A stretch of DNA of 64,000 bases from Sutterella sp. (GCA_017936545.1 JAGBFJ010000054.1:1-64000), one strand, 5' to 3'; counted from the stretch's first letter, positions 8,708 through 21,486 are shown. The notes: generated by a model not told the origin, from the letters alone. Numbers and translations are program-made.

Positions 8708-8741
8708 ATTGCGTGGGCTGCGGACGCAGCCGGAAAACCGA

Positions 8742-9635
8742 TCAGTAGCGCTTCGTTTCGAGCGCGGCAATGCGGTCTTCAATAGAGGGGTGCGTGGCAA
8801 AGAGCGAACCGATGCCGCCGGAAATACCGAAGCCCTTGACGGCACCGGGCAGCTCGTTCGGTTCCATGCTGCCGAGACGGCGGAGCGCATTGATCATCGG
8901 CTGATTGGAGCCCATGATTTCAGCAGCGCCCGCGTCGGCATGGTATTCACGCCAGCGGGAGAAGTAGCACACAACCATCGAAGCCAGGAAGCCGAGACAG
9001 ATGTCGAGAACGAGCGACGTCACATAGTAGCCGACGCCCGGCGCATCGTCTTCGTTGCGCAGAATCTGGCGGTCGACAACCCATCCGATGACTCGCGAGA
9101 AGAAGACCACGAAGGTGTTCATCACGCCCTGAAGAAGCGTCTGCGTCACCATGTCGCCGTTCTTGACGTGCGAAATTTCATGGGCGAGCACGGCTTCGAC
9201 TTCATCGCGGTTCATGATCTGAAGAAGACCCGTCGAAACGGCAACGAGAGAGCTCGACTTCGAGGCACCCGTTGCAAAGGCATTCGGCTCACCGTTGTAG
9301 ATGCCCACTTCCGGCATCGGAATGCCGGCCTTCTGAGATTCACGGCGGACCACATCCACGAGGTACTGTTCAAGACCGGGCTCGGGATTGTTCGTGTCGA
9401 TCATCTGCAGGCCCATGGACATCTTGGCCATCTGCTTGCTCATGAAGAGCGAAATCAGCGAGCCGCTGAAGCCGACGACCATGGAGAAGATGAAGAGCGC
9501 GGTGAAATTGATGGACGAGCCGGCCATCGTGCCGAAATTGACGCCGAACACCATCTGGATGACCAGAAGGATCGCCGAGAGCATGATGAAGACGGCGAAA
9601 TTGGCGAGGATCAGCAGACCGATACGCTTAAGCAT
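8742..9635 (-). CDS. htpX: Membrane-bound zinc metalloprotease HtpX
   Basis: HtpX is an M48 family inner-membrane protease for quality control of membrane proteins. The 297-residue protein has two N-terminal membrane helices (about 5-30 and 43-65), the zinc-binding HEISH at 152-156, and NAFATGASKSSSLVAVSTGLL just before it. Two further hydrophobic segments lie downstream, and the third-ligand Glu sits in the REYHADAGAAEIMG segment. Length matches the family. It is a single gene, convergent with the radical SAM gene. Confidence 0.96.
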   Translation of the reverse strand: MLKRIGLLILANFAVFIMLSAILLVIQMVFGVNFGTMAGSSINFTALFIFSMVVGFSGSLISLFMSKQMAKMSMGLQMIDTNNPEPGLEQYLVDVVRRESQKAGIPMPEVGIYNGEPNAFATGASKSSSLVAVSTGLLQIMNRDEVEAVLAHEISHVKNGDMVTQTLLQGVMNTFVVFFSRVIGWVVDRQILRNEDDAPGVGYYVTSLVLDICLGFLASMVVCYFSRWREYHADAGAAEIMGSNQPMINALRRLGSMEPNELPGAVKGFGISGGIGSLFATHPSIEDRIAALETKRY

Positions 9636-9803
9636 GTTGTTTTAGGTTCCTTTTTATGGGGGGCTTTCGGGCGGATTGAATCATGATGCGGAGAATGCCG
9701 AACCGCCCGGGCATTCATCCGCTTGTGTTTGACAATTGTATGTGCTGCAGGCGCTTCGGGCTTATCCGAAAGGCGCCGCAATTGTAACAATCCTGCCGAC
9801 GAA

Positions 9804-10973
9804 TCAGCGGCCCTTGGCATCCTCAATGCGCCGGGGCGGGAAGCTGTCCCAGGCGCCGCAGCCGAGGCAGTGCCACGAGAAGGACGAGGCCAGGAACCCG
9901 CACTTCGAGCACTGATAGCGTGCAAGACGCCTCGAATGGCGCTGCAGAAGCGCACTCAGAAGCTTGGTCTGTTCGTCTCCCGGATTCTCCTTCTGACGAA
10001 GCGAGATGAGCGACGCAAAAGCGGACAGGCTGGGATGACCTGCAAGAAGCTGTAACACTGCGGCCTGAGCTTCAGCATTGCCTTCGAGCGCAGCAATGCG
10101 GCTCACGGCCTCTTCCATCACGTCAATGCTAGCGCTGTCTGCAAGCGCCTGATGCAGAAGAGCGACGGCCTCTTCGCGCTTGCCGGCCTGAACCAGAGCG
10201 TCGGCAATCCGTCCAAGCACGAGCGGCAGATACTGAGGCGTGCGCTTCATGACGCCCTGCCAGAGCTCAAGCGCCCGCTGTCCGTCTCCGAGTGCGGCAG
10301 ACACCGCACCGGCCGTGATGTTAGCCCGCGGGGATTCCGGTTGATTGTCGAGCGCCTTGCGGATGTAATCGTCCGCCAGCGCCAGGTCCTTGGCACGCAC
10401 GGCGCCTTCCGCCAGTTCACAGTAGTAGTGGGCGATCTCATTGGATCGAGCCTCGCCGCCCTGGACTTCAAGCTGACGAGCCACGTCAATGGCCGAGGTC
10501 CACTCGTGTTCGATGCAGTAGATCTTGAGAAGCGCCCGGAGGGCATCCAGATGTTCGCTCGGATTTTCAAGCAGCCGGCGGTATGTCTGCTCGGCACGGT
10601 CGAAAAGACCCGCCGTCAGATAGTCCTCGCCGAGTTCCTTGAGCGCCTTGACTCGATCGGCCTCAGGAATGTCTTCCCGATTGACCAGATGATTGTGAAG
10701 GCGGATGGCTCGCTCGAACTCACCGCGTCCGCGGAAGAGAATACCGAGAACATGATGAAGCTCGATCAGCTCGGGATCGAGTCTGACAACTTCAATAAAG
10801 GGATCGATCGCCTTGTCCGGGCGGTCGCTCATCAGCATGGCGACGCCTCGGGAATAGGCCTCGGGCAGCTGTCTGGAATTTTCCTCCCGCTCTCTGGCTT
10901 CAAGCCCTCTCGCCCACCAGCCGGCAGCAAACAGCACAGGAATCAGCACCAGATACCAGAGTTCGAATTCCAT
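9804..10973 (-). CDS. lapB: Lipopolysaccharide assembly protein LapB
   Basis: LapB is an inner-membrane TPR protein that, in Escherichia coli, controls LpxC turnover by FtsH and so balances lipopolysaccharide synthesis. The 389-residue protein (the same length as in E. coli) has one N-terminal membrane helix (WYLVLIPVLFAAGWWARG), a long series of TPR-like helices over residues 35-330, and a rubredoxin-like metal site with C355, C358, C369 and C372. The open frame extends 26 codons upstream, but the family starts at MEFELWYL. It follows rpsA without the ihfB and lapA genes that usually lie between them. Confidence 0.93.
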   Translation of the reverse strand: MEFELWYLVLIPVLFAAGWWARGLEAREREENSRQLPEAYSRGVAMLMSDRPDKAIDPFIEVVRLDPELIELHHVLGILFRGRGEFERAIRLHNHLVNREDIPEADRVKALKELGEDYLTAGLFDRAEQTYRRLLENPSEHLDALRALLKIYCIEHEWTSAIDVARQLEVQGGEARSNEIAHYYCELAEGAVRAKDLALADDYIRKALDNQPESPRANITAGAVSAALGDGQRALELWQGVMKRTPQYLPLVLGRIADALVQAGKREEAVALLHQALADSASIDVMEEAVSRIAALEGNAEAQAAVLQLLAGHPSLSAFASLISLRQKENPGDEQTKLLSALLQRHSRRLARYQCSKCGFLASSFSWHCLGCGAWDSFPPRRIEDAKGR

Positions 10974-11093
10974 GATCGCAAATACTTTTCGTTCAACAGC
11001 ATCCGACATGCGGACGCTGACATTCTTGCACGGGAGCCGGCATTTGCCCACTCTCGTTTTCCTTTCCCTGCGCCGGCTGCGCGGGCAGAGACT

Positions 11094-11130
11094 AAAAAGG
11101 CTGCTTGCATTTTCATGCAGCAGCCTTTAT
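11094..11130 (-). terminator. Intrinsic terminator of rpsA
   Basis: On the minus strand aaggctgctgcat pairs with atgcaagcagcctt (one bulged base), followed by TTTTTAG. It lies 60 bases past the rpsA stop and separates rpsA from lapB, which must therefore have its own promoter. Confidence 0.75.
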
Positions 11131-11190
11131 TCGGTCTTCCCGGGCTCCGCCGCTGAGGACGGAACCCTGAAAGGCTTGGCGAATCAGAAA

Positions 11191-12885
11191 TTACTTCTGT
11201 TCGAGCTTGGCCTTGAGAAGAGCGCCGAGGTTCGTCGTGCCGGTGGCAGCGGTAGCGTCGGCGTTGAGGCGATCGAGAGCATCGCGGGCTTCGGCAGCGT
11301 CCTTAGCCTTGATGGAAAGCTGGATGCTGCGGTTCTTGCGGTCGATGTTCGTGATGAGCGCTTCGACGGCGTCGCCGGCGGAGAGACGGGTCGTGGCGTC
11401 GTCAACGCGGTCAGCGGAGATTTCGCTGGCGCGGAGGTAGCCTTCGACGTCGTTGCCGAGGTCGATCACGGCGCCCTTGGCTTCAACGGACTTCACCGTA
11501 CCCTTGACGAGAGTGTTCTTGTCATGGGTGCTGACGAAGTTGGAGAACGGATCGCCGCCCATCTGCTTGATGCCGAGGGAGATGCGTTCACGATCGGTGT
11601 CGATGCCGAGAACGACGGCTTCGAGTTCGTCGCCCTTCTTGTACTTGCGGACGGCTTCTTCACCGGATTCGTTCCAGGAAAGGTCGGAGAGGTGAACCAG
11701 ACCGTCGATGCCGCCGGGCAGGCCGATAAACACGCCGAAGTCGGTGATCGACTTGATCTGACCGGAGACCTTGTCGCCCTTCTTGTGGGACTGAGCAAAG
11801 TCTTCCCACGGATTCGGCTTGCACTGCTTCATGCCGAGGGAGATGCGACGGCGTTCTTCGTCGATGTCGAGAACCATGACTTCGACTTCGTCGCCGAGCG
11901 TGACAACCTTGCGCGGATCAACGTTCTTGTTGGTCCAATCCATTTCGGAAACGTGCACGAGGCCTTCAATGCCGGCTTCGACTTCAACGAAGGCACCGTA
12001 GTCGGTGATATTCGTGACCTTGCCGAAGAGGCGGGTGCCCTGCGGATAGCGGCGGGCGATGCCGACCCACGGATCTTCGCCGAGCTGCTTGAGACCGAGG
12101 CTGACGCGGTTCTTGTCCTGGTCGAACTTGAGAACCTTGGCTTCGAGTTCCTGACCAACCTGAACGACTTCGCTCGGGTGACGGACACGGCGCCAGGCCA
12201 GGTCCGTGATGTGGAGAAGGCCGTCGATGCCGCCGAGGTCGACGAAGGCACCGTAGTCGGTGATGTTCTTGACGACGCCCTTGACGATAGCGCCTTCCTT
12301 GAGCGTTTCGAGGAGCTTGGCGCGTTCTTCGCCCATGTTGGCTTCAACAACAGCGCGGCGGGAAACGACGACGTTGTTGCGCTTGCGGTCAAGCTTGATA
12401 ACCTTGAATTCGAAGGTCTTGCCTTCGTACGGCGTCGTGTCCTTGACCGGACGGGTGTCGACGAGCGAGCCCGGGAGGAAGGCGCGGATGCCGTTGGTCA
12501 TGACGGTGAGACCGCCCTTGACCTTGCCCGTAACCGTACCGGTAACGAGTTCACCGGTTTCGAGAGCCTTTTCGAGGTTCATCCAGGCGGCGAGGCGCTT
12601 GGCCTTGTCGCGGCTGAGGATGGTGTCGCCGTAGCCGTTTTCGACGGATTCGATGGCGACGGAGACGAAGTCACCGGCCTTGACGGTCACTTCACCGCGG
12701 TCGTCCTTGAACTCTTCGATAGGCACATAGGCTTCGCTCTTGAGGCCGGCGTTCACAACCACAAAGTTGTAGTCGACGCGCACGACTTCAGCGGTGATGA
12801 CTTCACCCTGACGCATTTCCTGTTGAGCGAGGCTTTCGGCAAAAAGCTCAGCGAAGGATTCGGGCTTGTTGGTTTCGTTGGTCAT
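11191..12885 (-). CDS. rpsA: 30S ribosomal protein S1
   Basis: S1 binds mRNA and delivers it to the 30S subunit. The 564-residue protein has six S1 repeats: two divergent N-terminal ones that bind the ribosome and four RNA-binding ones, each with the [12 protein letters not shown](V/L)S pattern (for example [62 protein letters not shown]). The frame is open 47 codons further upstream into the cmk end, but family homology starts at [15 protein letters not shown]. An attenuator-like hairpin lies in the leader between cmk and this start. Confidence 0.97.
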   Translation of the reverse strand: MTNETNKPESFAELFAESLAQQEMRQGEVITAEVVRVDYNFVVVNAGLKSEAYVPIEEFKDDRGEVTVKAGDFVSVAIESVENGYGDTILSRDKAKRLAAWMNLEKALETGELVTGTVTGKVKGGLTVMTNGIRAFLPGSLVDTRPVKDTTPYEGKTFEFKVIKLDRKRNNVVVSRRAVVEANMGEERAKLLETLKEGAIVKGVVKNITDYGAFVDLGGIDGLLHITDLAWRRVRHPSEVVQVGQELEAKVLKFDQDKNRVSLGLKQLGEDPWVGIARRYPQGTRLFGKVTNITDYGAFVEVEAGIEGLVHVSEMDWTNKNVDPRKVVTLGDEVEVMVLDIDEERRRISLGMKQCKPNPWEDFAQSHKKGDKVSGQIKSITDFGVFIGLPGGIDGLVHLSDLSWNESGEEAVRKYKKGDELEAVVLGIDTDRERISLGIKQMGGDPFSNFVSTHDKNTLVKGTVKSVEAKGAVIDLGNDVEGYLRASEISADRVDDATTRLSAGDAVEALITNIDRKNRSIQLSIKAKDAAEARDALDRLNADATAATGTTNLGALLKAKLEQK

Positions 12886-12937
12886 TGTCTGATTGAAAAA
12901 ATACACACCCGCGGGCTGTTCCCTTGGGCGGAGTTGA

Positions 12938-12971
12938 ACAAAAACAGGCCGCTCAGACCATCCGAGCGGCA
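12938..12971 (-). terminator. Attenuator-like hairpin in the rpsA leader
   Basis: On the minus strand gccgctc pairs with gagcggc around a 9-base loop, followed by CTGTTTTTG. It begins about 35 bases past the cmk stop and about 50 bases before the rpsA start. It may reduce readthrough from cmk or take part in control of rpsA. That role is inference. Confidence 0.5.
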
Positions 12972-13004
12972 CAGAAAAAATCGGAATCGCTATTCTACGA
13001 CAAC

Positions 13005-13667
13005 TCAGCGGGCTTCGTCCCACCAAAGAAGGACTTTTTTTACAACTTCTTCAATGCCCATTTCCGAGGTATCCAGCACCTTTGCATCCTCTGCAGGACG
13101 CAGCGGTGCAGTCGCCCTCTGGCTGTCCCGGCGGTCGCGCTCTTCCAGATCGCGGGTGAGCGCTTCGAGATCCGCCGTCTCGCCCCGGCCGATGAGCTGC
13201 TTGTAGCGTCTTTCGGCGCGGACGCGGGCCGAGGCGGTCATAAAGACCTTGAGAGGGGCATCGGGAAATACGACCGTCCCCATATCCCTGCCGTCGGCGA
13301 CGAGTCCGGGATGCCTGGCGGCATTTTTCTGAAGTGCAAAAAGCGCAGCCCGGACACCGGGAACGACCGCGACGCGGCTCGTCGCAGCGCTGACTCCTTC
13401 CGAACGGATCGCCGTCGTCACATCCTCGCCCTCGAGCAGGATCCGGCCGCCTTCAAAAACCGGAGCCAGCTGTTCTGCCGCCGCCGTCAGCGCGGCGGCA
13501 TCATCGAGAGGCACACCTTTTCTGAGTGCATTGAGCGTTGCGATGCGATAGAGCGCGCCGCTGTCGAGATAATGAAAGCCCAGTGCCTGGGCAACTCGTT
13601 CGGCAATGGTGCCCTTGCCGCTGGCAGCGGGACCGTCAAGCGTGATAACGGGAATTCTGTCTGTCAT
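13005..13667 (-). CDS. cmk: Cytidylate kinase
   Basis: Cmk phosphorylates CMP and dCMP with ATP. The 220-residue protein starts [20 protein letters not shown] with the P-loop GPAASGKGT near residues 12-20. It continues with [49 protein letters not shown] and the C-terminal [11 protein letters not shown], all characteristic. Next to rpsA is its usual place. In related betaproteobacteria aroA and tyrA stand between hisC and cmk; here only 33 bases separate cmk from hisC. Confidence 0.96.
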   Translation of the reverse strand: MTDRIPVITLDGPAASGKGTIAERVAQALGFHYLDSGALYRIATLNALRKGVPLDDAAALTAAAEQLAPVFEGGRILLEGEDVTTAIRSEGVSAATSRVAVVPGVRAALFALQKNAARHPGLVADGRDMGTVVFPDAPLKVFMTASARVRAERRYKQLIGRGETADLEALTRDLEERDRRDSQRATAPLRPAEDAKVLDTSEMGIEEVVKKVLLWWDEAR

Positions 13668-13700
13668 TCGTCTGTTTGTTATGAAGTCTTTAACGAAGAA

Positions 13701-14822
13701 TTAGCGCTGAGCGGCCACGGCCTTTTCGAAAACCTCGAGGAACTTCGTGATTTCCTCCGGTCGTCCCACGGAGATGCGCATCCAGTCGGGCAGACCGTAG
13801 GAGCGAAGGCCTCGGACAATGATGCCCGAGCGAAGGAGCGCCTTGGCAACGTCGGCTGCGCCGGGCACCTTCACCATGATGAAATTCGTCTTCGTGGGCA
13901 GATATTCGAGTCCCAGTCCGTCGAACACCGCTTCCAGTCGCCGCACGCCTTCGCGGTTGAGCTCGGCGGTACGGCGCAGGAATTCATCGTCGGCAATGGC
14001 CGCCGACGCGGCGGCCTGCGCCAGACGGTTCGCATTGTACGGAGCGCGGATGCGGTTCAGCAGTTCAACGGTTGCCGCCTGCGCAAGACCAAGACCGATG
14101 CGCAGACCGGCCAGACCGTAGGCCTTCGAAAACGTGCGGGTCACGATAAGGTTCGGATAGCGGCGAAGGAGTGCCATGGAATCCGTCTGCTCGTCTTCGG
14201 GCATGAACTCCCGATAGGCCTCGTCGAGCACGACCATCACTCGGGACGGCACTTTTTCAAGGAAGGCTTCAATATCGGCCTGCGTCAGCGCGAGACCCGT
14301 CGGATTGTTCGGATTCGTAATAAACAAAACAGAAACCGGCTCGTCGGCGGCAGCCGCGGCCATTGCGTCAAGATCCAGCGTGAAGTCGGGCTTCACCGGC
14401 ACCTCCACCGTTCTTGCGCCGTTCATGTGCGCGCTCAGTTGGTAGACCGAGAAAGAGTACTGCGAGAAAACGCAGGTGCGGCCGGGTTCAAGAAACGCCA
14501 ACGCGATCAGTCCGAGAATTTCGTCGGAGCCGTTTCCCTGAATGATCCAGTCTTCGGGGATGCCGAGACGACGGCTGACGGCCGCCTTCAGACCGAAGGC
14601 ATTGCCGTCCGGATACCGAAAGCCGCGGCGGAGCGTTTCCGTCACGGCCGCCACTGCCGACTCCGGCATGCCGATGGCATTTTCATTGGCAGCCAGCATG
14701 ACGATGTCGGAGGGAGCGATGCCGAACTCCGCCGCGAGCGCTTCAACCGGTTTGCCGGGATCGTAAGGATCAATGTCCGAAATGTAGGAAAGCGCTTGAG
14801 CGGCCGTCATATTGTCTGCCAT
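13701..14822 (-). CDS. hisC: Histidinol-phosphate aminotransferase (aromatic aminotransferase context)
   Basis: This fold-type I PLP enzyme converts imidazole acetol phosphate to histidinol phosphate; copies beside pheA often also transaminate prephenate or aromatic keto acids. The 373-residue protein shows LAANENAIGMP (substrate end), GNGSDEILG, FITNPNNPTG, VLDEAYREF, and the PLP lysine K233 in TRTFSKAYGLAGLRIG, with an Arg-containing C-terminus (WMRISVG). It lies 29 bases after pheA on the same strand. Whether it works mainly in histidine or in Phe/Tyr synthesis cannot be told from the sequence. Confidence 0.92.
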   Translation of the reverse strand: MADNMTAAQALSYISDIDPYDPGKPVEALAAEFGIAPSDIVMLAANENAIGMPESAVAAVTETLRRGFRYPDGNAFGLKAAVSRRLGIPEDWIIQGNGSDEILGLIALAFLEPGRTCVFSQYSFSVYQLSAHMNGARTVEVPVKPDFTLDLDAMAAAAADEPVSVLFITNPNNPTGLALTQADIEAFLEKVPSRVMVVLDEAYREFMPEDEQTDSMALLRRYPNLIVTRTFSKAYGLAGLRIGLGLAQAATVELLNRIRAPYNANRLAQAAASAAIADDEFLRRTAELNREGVRRLEAVFDGLGLEYLPTKTNFIMVKVPGAADVAKALLRSGIIVRGLRSYGLPDWMRISVGRPEEITKFLEVFEKAVAAQR

Positions 14823-14851
14823 GAAAATCTCCGAAAAAAACGTGCCGGCGC

Positions 14852-15691
14852 TTATTCGCCCAGCACCGGATAAGATCCAAGCACGCGCAGGTACGTCGCC
14901 TCGGCGCGCATGGTTTCCAGCGCTCTGGCAAGCGGAGGATCATCCTCGGCGCAGGCCAGATCGATGAAGAAGTTGTATTCCCAGTTGCCGTTGCGTGCCG
15001 GACGGCTTTCAATGCGAACCATCTGCACGCTGTTTTCGGCGAGCGGGAACAGAATACGATAGAGAGACCCCGGTTCATTGGCAACGGAGAACACAATACT
15101 GGTTTTGCGCTGTCTCACGGAATCCAGAATTTTTTCCGGCTCTCTGCTCATCACCAGAAAGCGGGTTCGGTTGCCGAATCCGTCCTGAATGCCCTGCGCC
15201 ACGGTTTTCAAACCATAGATCGCAGCGGCTTCCAGTGCGGCGATGCCTGCCGCTTCAGGATCTTCCGAAGCAAGTCTCGCTCCTTCAGCGTTCGAACTGA
15301 CGGCAATCGTCTGAGCTTCCGGCAGATGCGACCGGAGCCATCCCCGGCACTGACCGAGAGCCTGCGCGTGAGCATAAACGCGGCGGACCGAGCGCAGCGT
15401 GCCGCTCAGGTTCATCAGGTTGTGAACGACGGGCACAGACACTTCGCCAACAATCGAGAGCGGACGCTCAAGCAGCAGATCGAGTGCGTGAGTTACCGTG
15501 CCGTTCGTATTGTTTTCAATGGCGATCAGACCGTAGTCCACCTCGCTGCGCTCGACACAGTTGAGCACTTCATCGAAGTTGACCTGAGGCAGCGCTTCGG
15601 CTTCGCGGCCGAAAAAGCGTCGGACGGCCTGCTCGGAGAATGTGCCGGCAGGCCCGAGATACGCCACTCGTTTGTCAGTGAAACTTTCCAT
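14852..15691 (-). CDS. pheA: Prephenate dehydratase without chorismate mutase domain
   Basis: It decarboxylates and dehydrates prephenate to phenylpyruvate in phenylalanine synthesis. The 279-residue protein starts directly with the dehydratase (RVAYLGPAGTFSEQA), has IENNTNGTV and the conserved FGNRTRFLV, and ends in an ACT regulatory domain (about 200-275; NEPGSLYRIL, IESRP) that binds phenylalanine in relatives. Betaproteobacterial PheA is normally a fused P-protein of about 360 residues with an N-terminal AroQ chorismate mutase; that domain is absent. The start overlaps the serC end by 17 bases, which leaves no room for it and suggests translational coupling. Confidence 0.93.
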   Translation of the reverse strand: MESFTDKRVAYLGPAGTFSEQAVRRFFGREAEALPQVNFDEVLNCVERSEVDYGLIAIENNTNGTVTHALDLLLERPLSIVGEVSVPVVHNLMNLSGTLRSVRRVYAHAQALGQCRGWLRSHLPEAQTIAVSSNAEGARLASEDPEAAGIAALEAAAIYGLKTVAQGIQDGFGNRTRFLVMSREPEKILDSVRQRKTSIVFSVANEPGSLYRILFPLAENSVQMVRIESRPARNGNWEYNFFIDLACAEDDPPLARALETMRAEATYLRVLGSYPVLGE

Positions 15692-16763
15692 GGCGACCTG
15701 CGAAGTCCTTCATGAAGACCGTAAGCTTCTGAACCGCTTCGATCGGCATGACGTTGTAGAGAGAGGCGCGCAGACCGCCGACCGAACGGTGTCCGGCCAG
15801 ATTGATCATGCCCTGGGCTGCCGCTTCCTCGACGAAAGGCTTGATGAGGTTCTTGTCGGCAATCGTAAAGACCACGTTCATGCGGCTGCGCACTTCGGGA
15901 GGCAGAGCGCCGACATAGAAGTCCTGCATGTCGTCGATGGCGCTGTACAGAAGCGCGGAACGTTCCTTGGCGCGGCGGTCCATTTCAGCGACGCCGCCCT
16001 GTTCCTCCACCCAGCGGGCCATGAGCATGGCGGTATAGAACTGAAGCACCGGCGGCGTATTCTGCAGGCTGTTCGACTTGGCGTAGACGTTCCAGTTGAG
16101 CATCTGAGGCACAGTATCGGCCGCATTGCCGAGCAGATTGCGGCGCACGATCACGCAGGCCAGCCCGGCGGTTCCGAAGTTTTTCTGAACGCCCGCCCAA
16201 ATGGCGCCGAAACGGCTCACGTCAAAGGGACGGCTCATGAAATTGCTCGACATGTCGGAAACGAAGACCGGATCGGCGCAGCTGACGGCGGGCAGTCCCT
16301 GAAATTCCGTGCCGTCGACGGTTTCGTTGTCGCAGAAATAGACATAATCGGCGTCATCGGGTACTTCGACGACTTCATCGGGAAGATCGCGGCCGTTGCC
16401 CGCCCACAGCGTCACTTCGCGGGAAACCCGGCGGGCTTCTTCGCTCGCCATGCGGGACCACGTTCCCGTCACGATATAACCGCCGCGGCACCCGGGCGTC
16501 ACAAGATTGAGGGGCACCATGCCGAACTGCATCTTGCCGCCGCCCGGACAAAAGAGGATTTCATAGTCGTCCGGCACATTGAGCAGCGACTTTACGCGGC
16601 TCTTGAGCTCAAGAAGAATCGCCTCAAAGGGGGGCTTTCTGTGCATCATCTCCAGAATGGAGTAGCCCTGGCCTTCATAGTTGAGAATCGAATCCTGAAT
16701 CTTTCTGAGGACGGACTCGGGCATCATGCTCGGGCCGGCCGCGAAATTGATGAGGCGGTCCAT
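15675..16763 (-). CDS. serC: Phosphoserine aminotransferase
   Basis: SerC makes 3-phosphoserine from 3-phosphohydroxypyruvate and glutamate, and acts in pyridoxine synthesis. The 362-residue protein begins INFAAGPSMMPESVL and has ILFCPGGGKMQFGMVPLNL, FVSDMSSNFMSRP and the PLP lysine K194 in WAGVQKNFGTAG. The frame is open 24 codons upstream, but the ATG at 16763 has an AAAGGAAT ribosome-binding site and matches the family start. It lies between gyrA and pheA, as in other Burkholderiales. Confidence 0.96.
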   Translation of the reverse strand: MDRLINFAAGPSMMPESVLRKIQDSILNYEGQGYSILEMMHRKPPFEAILLELKSRVKSLLNVPDDYEILFCPGGGKMQFGMVPLNLVTPGCRGGYIVTGTWSRMASEEARRVSREVTLWAGNGRDLPDEVVEVPDDADYVYFCDNETVDGTEFQGLPAVSCADPVFVSDMSSNFMSRPFDVSRFGAIWAGVQKNFGTAGLACVIVRRNLLGNAADTVPQMLNWNVYAKSNSLQNTPPVLQFYTAMLMARWVEEQGGVAEMDRRAKERSALLYSAIDDMQDFYVGALPPEVRSRMNVVFTIADKNLIKPFVEEAAAQGMINLAGHRSVGGLRASLYNVMPIEAVQKLTVFMKDFAGRHGKFH

Positions 16764-16924
16764 AGGTATTCCTTTCTGCCGCTGTCCGACTCGGCGGACG
16801 CGGACTTCACTAAAACAAACGGATGCCGTGCGCAACTGCGCAGGGCATCCGTTAATCTTAGGGCATCCGAAGCCGGCCCGTCATAGGGCGGAGTGCTGAT
16901 CGGAGAAAGAGTCCGACAAGTCGG

Positions 16925-19717
<2,793 letters not shown>

Positions 19718-20003
19718 GAACTGTTCCTCTGGATAAAGGAGAGCGGTCCTCATCGATTCCGCCGTCCCTTCTCGTTGGAGTCTGTCTCGACTCTTGCGGC
19801 CGGTCTTTTCCGCCGGCATTTCATGCCGTCCTCAATCGGGAGACCGGAGTCTCTCCGAGGCGGTCTAAATGATTGATTTTATCAGAGTTCGACTTAAAGC
19901 AAGCGAAGTACAATAACCCGCAACCTTCTTCGGTCCGACCTGCGCCGCCCCGTTCAGTCCGGGTCTGCCCGGCAATTATTTTCTATATTATTCAAGGACG
20001 ATC

Positions 20004-21320
20004 ATGCAAGCAGATACCGTCATTGAAGCCCGCTGGCTGATACCCGTCGTTCCCAAAAACACCGTGCTCGAACACATGAGCGTCGTCATCTCGGGCGGTC
20101 GCATCGCCGACATTCTGCCGACGGCTCAGGCACGTCTTCGGTATCAATCCGACGACACGGTGACGCTGCCGGAGAGCGTCGTCATGCCCGGGCTTGTCAA
20201 CCTTCATTCGCATGCCGCCATGAACATCATCCGGGGACTCGGCGCGGATCTTTCGCTCATGGACTGGCTCAACACCAAGATCTGGCCGGCGGAGGGCAAG
20301 CTGATGAGCGCCGACTACGTGCGCGAGGGTTCCCTTCTGGCGGGCCGGGAAATGGCCATGAGCGGCGTCACCTGCACGTCGGATCAATACTTTTTCCCTG
20401 AATCAGCTGCGGAAGGTCTCAGAGAAGCCGGGCTTCGATGCGCCGTTTCCGGTCTGGTGATCGGCTTCCCGTCCGCCTGGGGTTCCGGCGACGAAGACTA
20501 CCTCGCCAAGAGCGAAGCGCTCATCCGCAATCATGAAAACGATCCCTTCGTGCACGCAACGATTGCGCCCCACGCGCCCTACACCGTTTCGGACGAGTCT
20601 CTGCGCCGATGTGCCGACATTTCCGAACGCTTCGGCGTCCCCGTCCATATCCACGTCAACGAGACGGCGGGCGAAGTTGAAGGCTCGCTGAAGACTTACG
20701 GTCTTCGCCCGATCGAGCGTCTGACAAGACTCGGCCTCGTCAACGACCGTCTCATCGCCGTGCACAGCGTTCACGCCGACGCTTCCGACATTGATAAGAT
20801 GGCGCAGGCCGGCAGCTCGATGTGCCACTGTCCTTCCTCCAATCTGAAGCTCGCCTCCGGCTTTGCACCGCTTGCGGCCTTTATGAAGGCGGGGGTCAAT
20901 GTAGGCATCGGCACCGACGGCGCCGCCAGCAACGACAAGCTCGACATGCTGGGAGAAACCAGACTGGCGGCCATGCTGGCCAAAGCCGTTGCCGGAGATT
21001 CCACCGCGGCAAAGGTTTTCGACATGCTTGAAGCCGCTACGCTCGGCGGAGCCCGGGCCCTCCATTGGGATCAGGAAATCGGTTCCGTCGAAACCGGCAA
21101 GCAGGCCGACCTCATCGCCGTCGATCTTTCCGGCGTTGAGTGCCAGCCCGTTCAGGATCCCGCCGCTCAGCTCCTCTATTCAGCAGGTCGTGAAAACGTC
21201 ACTCACGTCTGGGTCGCAGGGCAATTAATTGCAGAAAAAATTCTGTCGGTGCGCTACTCAGAGGAAAATTGCGGGTTCTCCCTCAACAGCGTTGCAAAGA
21301 AGTGGCAGAATATGCTTTGA
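20004..21320 (+). CDS. mtaD: Amidohydrolase, methylthioadenosine/S-adenosylhomocysteine deaminase type
   Basis: This metal-dependent cytoplasmic deaminase acts on adenosine-type compounds such as 5'-methylthioadenosine or S-adenosylhomocysteine. The 438-residue protein has an N-terminal beta-sandwich part, the HSHAAMN metal site (PGLVNLHSHAAMNIIRGLG), VHIHVNETAGEV, AVHSVHAD, and the metal-binding Asp in GTDGAASNDKLDML. These are the TRZ/ATZ-family MtaD landmarks. In related genomes it precedes ubiG, gph and ompA; ubiG is missing here. It is divergent from gyrA, and the 286-base space between holds both promoters. Exact substrate is inferred from the family. Confidence 0.85.
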   Translation: MQADTVIEARWLIPVVPKNTVLEHMSVVISGGRIADILPTAQARLRYQSDDTVTLPESVVMPGLVNLHSHAAMNIIRGLGADLSLMDWLNTKIWPAEGKLMSADYVREGSLLAGREMAMSGVTCTSDQYFFPESAAEGLREAGLRCAVSGLVIGFPSAWGSGDEDYLAKSEALIRNHENDPFVHATIAPHAPYTVSDESLRRCADISERFGVPVHIHVNETAGEVEGSLKTYGLRPIERLTRLGLVNDRLIAVHSVHADASDIDKMAQAGSSMCHCPSSNLKLASGFAPLAAFMKAGVNVGIGTDGAASNDKLDMLGETRLAAMLAKAVAGDSTAAKVFDMLEAATLGGARALHWDQEIGSVETGKQADLIAVDLSGVECQPVQDPAAQLLYSAGRENVTHVWVAGQLIAEKILSVRYSEENCGFSLNSVAKKWQNML

Positions 21321-21454
21321 GTGTAGCTGTCGGTTGCCGCTTGGTGGCGTTTTGTTCAGAAATCTGACAGAATGCCGCTGGATGCCAGGGCAGTACCGGT
21401 TCAATTCGAGCTGTATTCACGGCCTCGTTACATATCTGCCGCGCCGTGAATGGC

Positions 21455-21486
21455 AGCACCCGGACCACGGATCCGGTGCTTTTTTG
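21455..21486 (+). terminator. Intrinsic terminator downstream of mtaD
   Basis: agcacc-gga pairs with tccggtgct (one bulged C) and is followed by a run of seven T. It lies 135 bases past the mtaD stop and 90 bases before ompA. Confidence 0.7.

Noticed and set aside
10972..13206. A 744-residue plus-strand frame across rpsA
   Set aside because: rpsA, with six S1 repeats, is certain on the minus strand. The repetitive appearance of the opposite frame is only the shadow of the S1 repeats.
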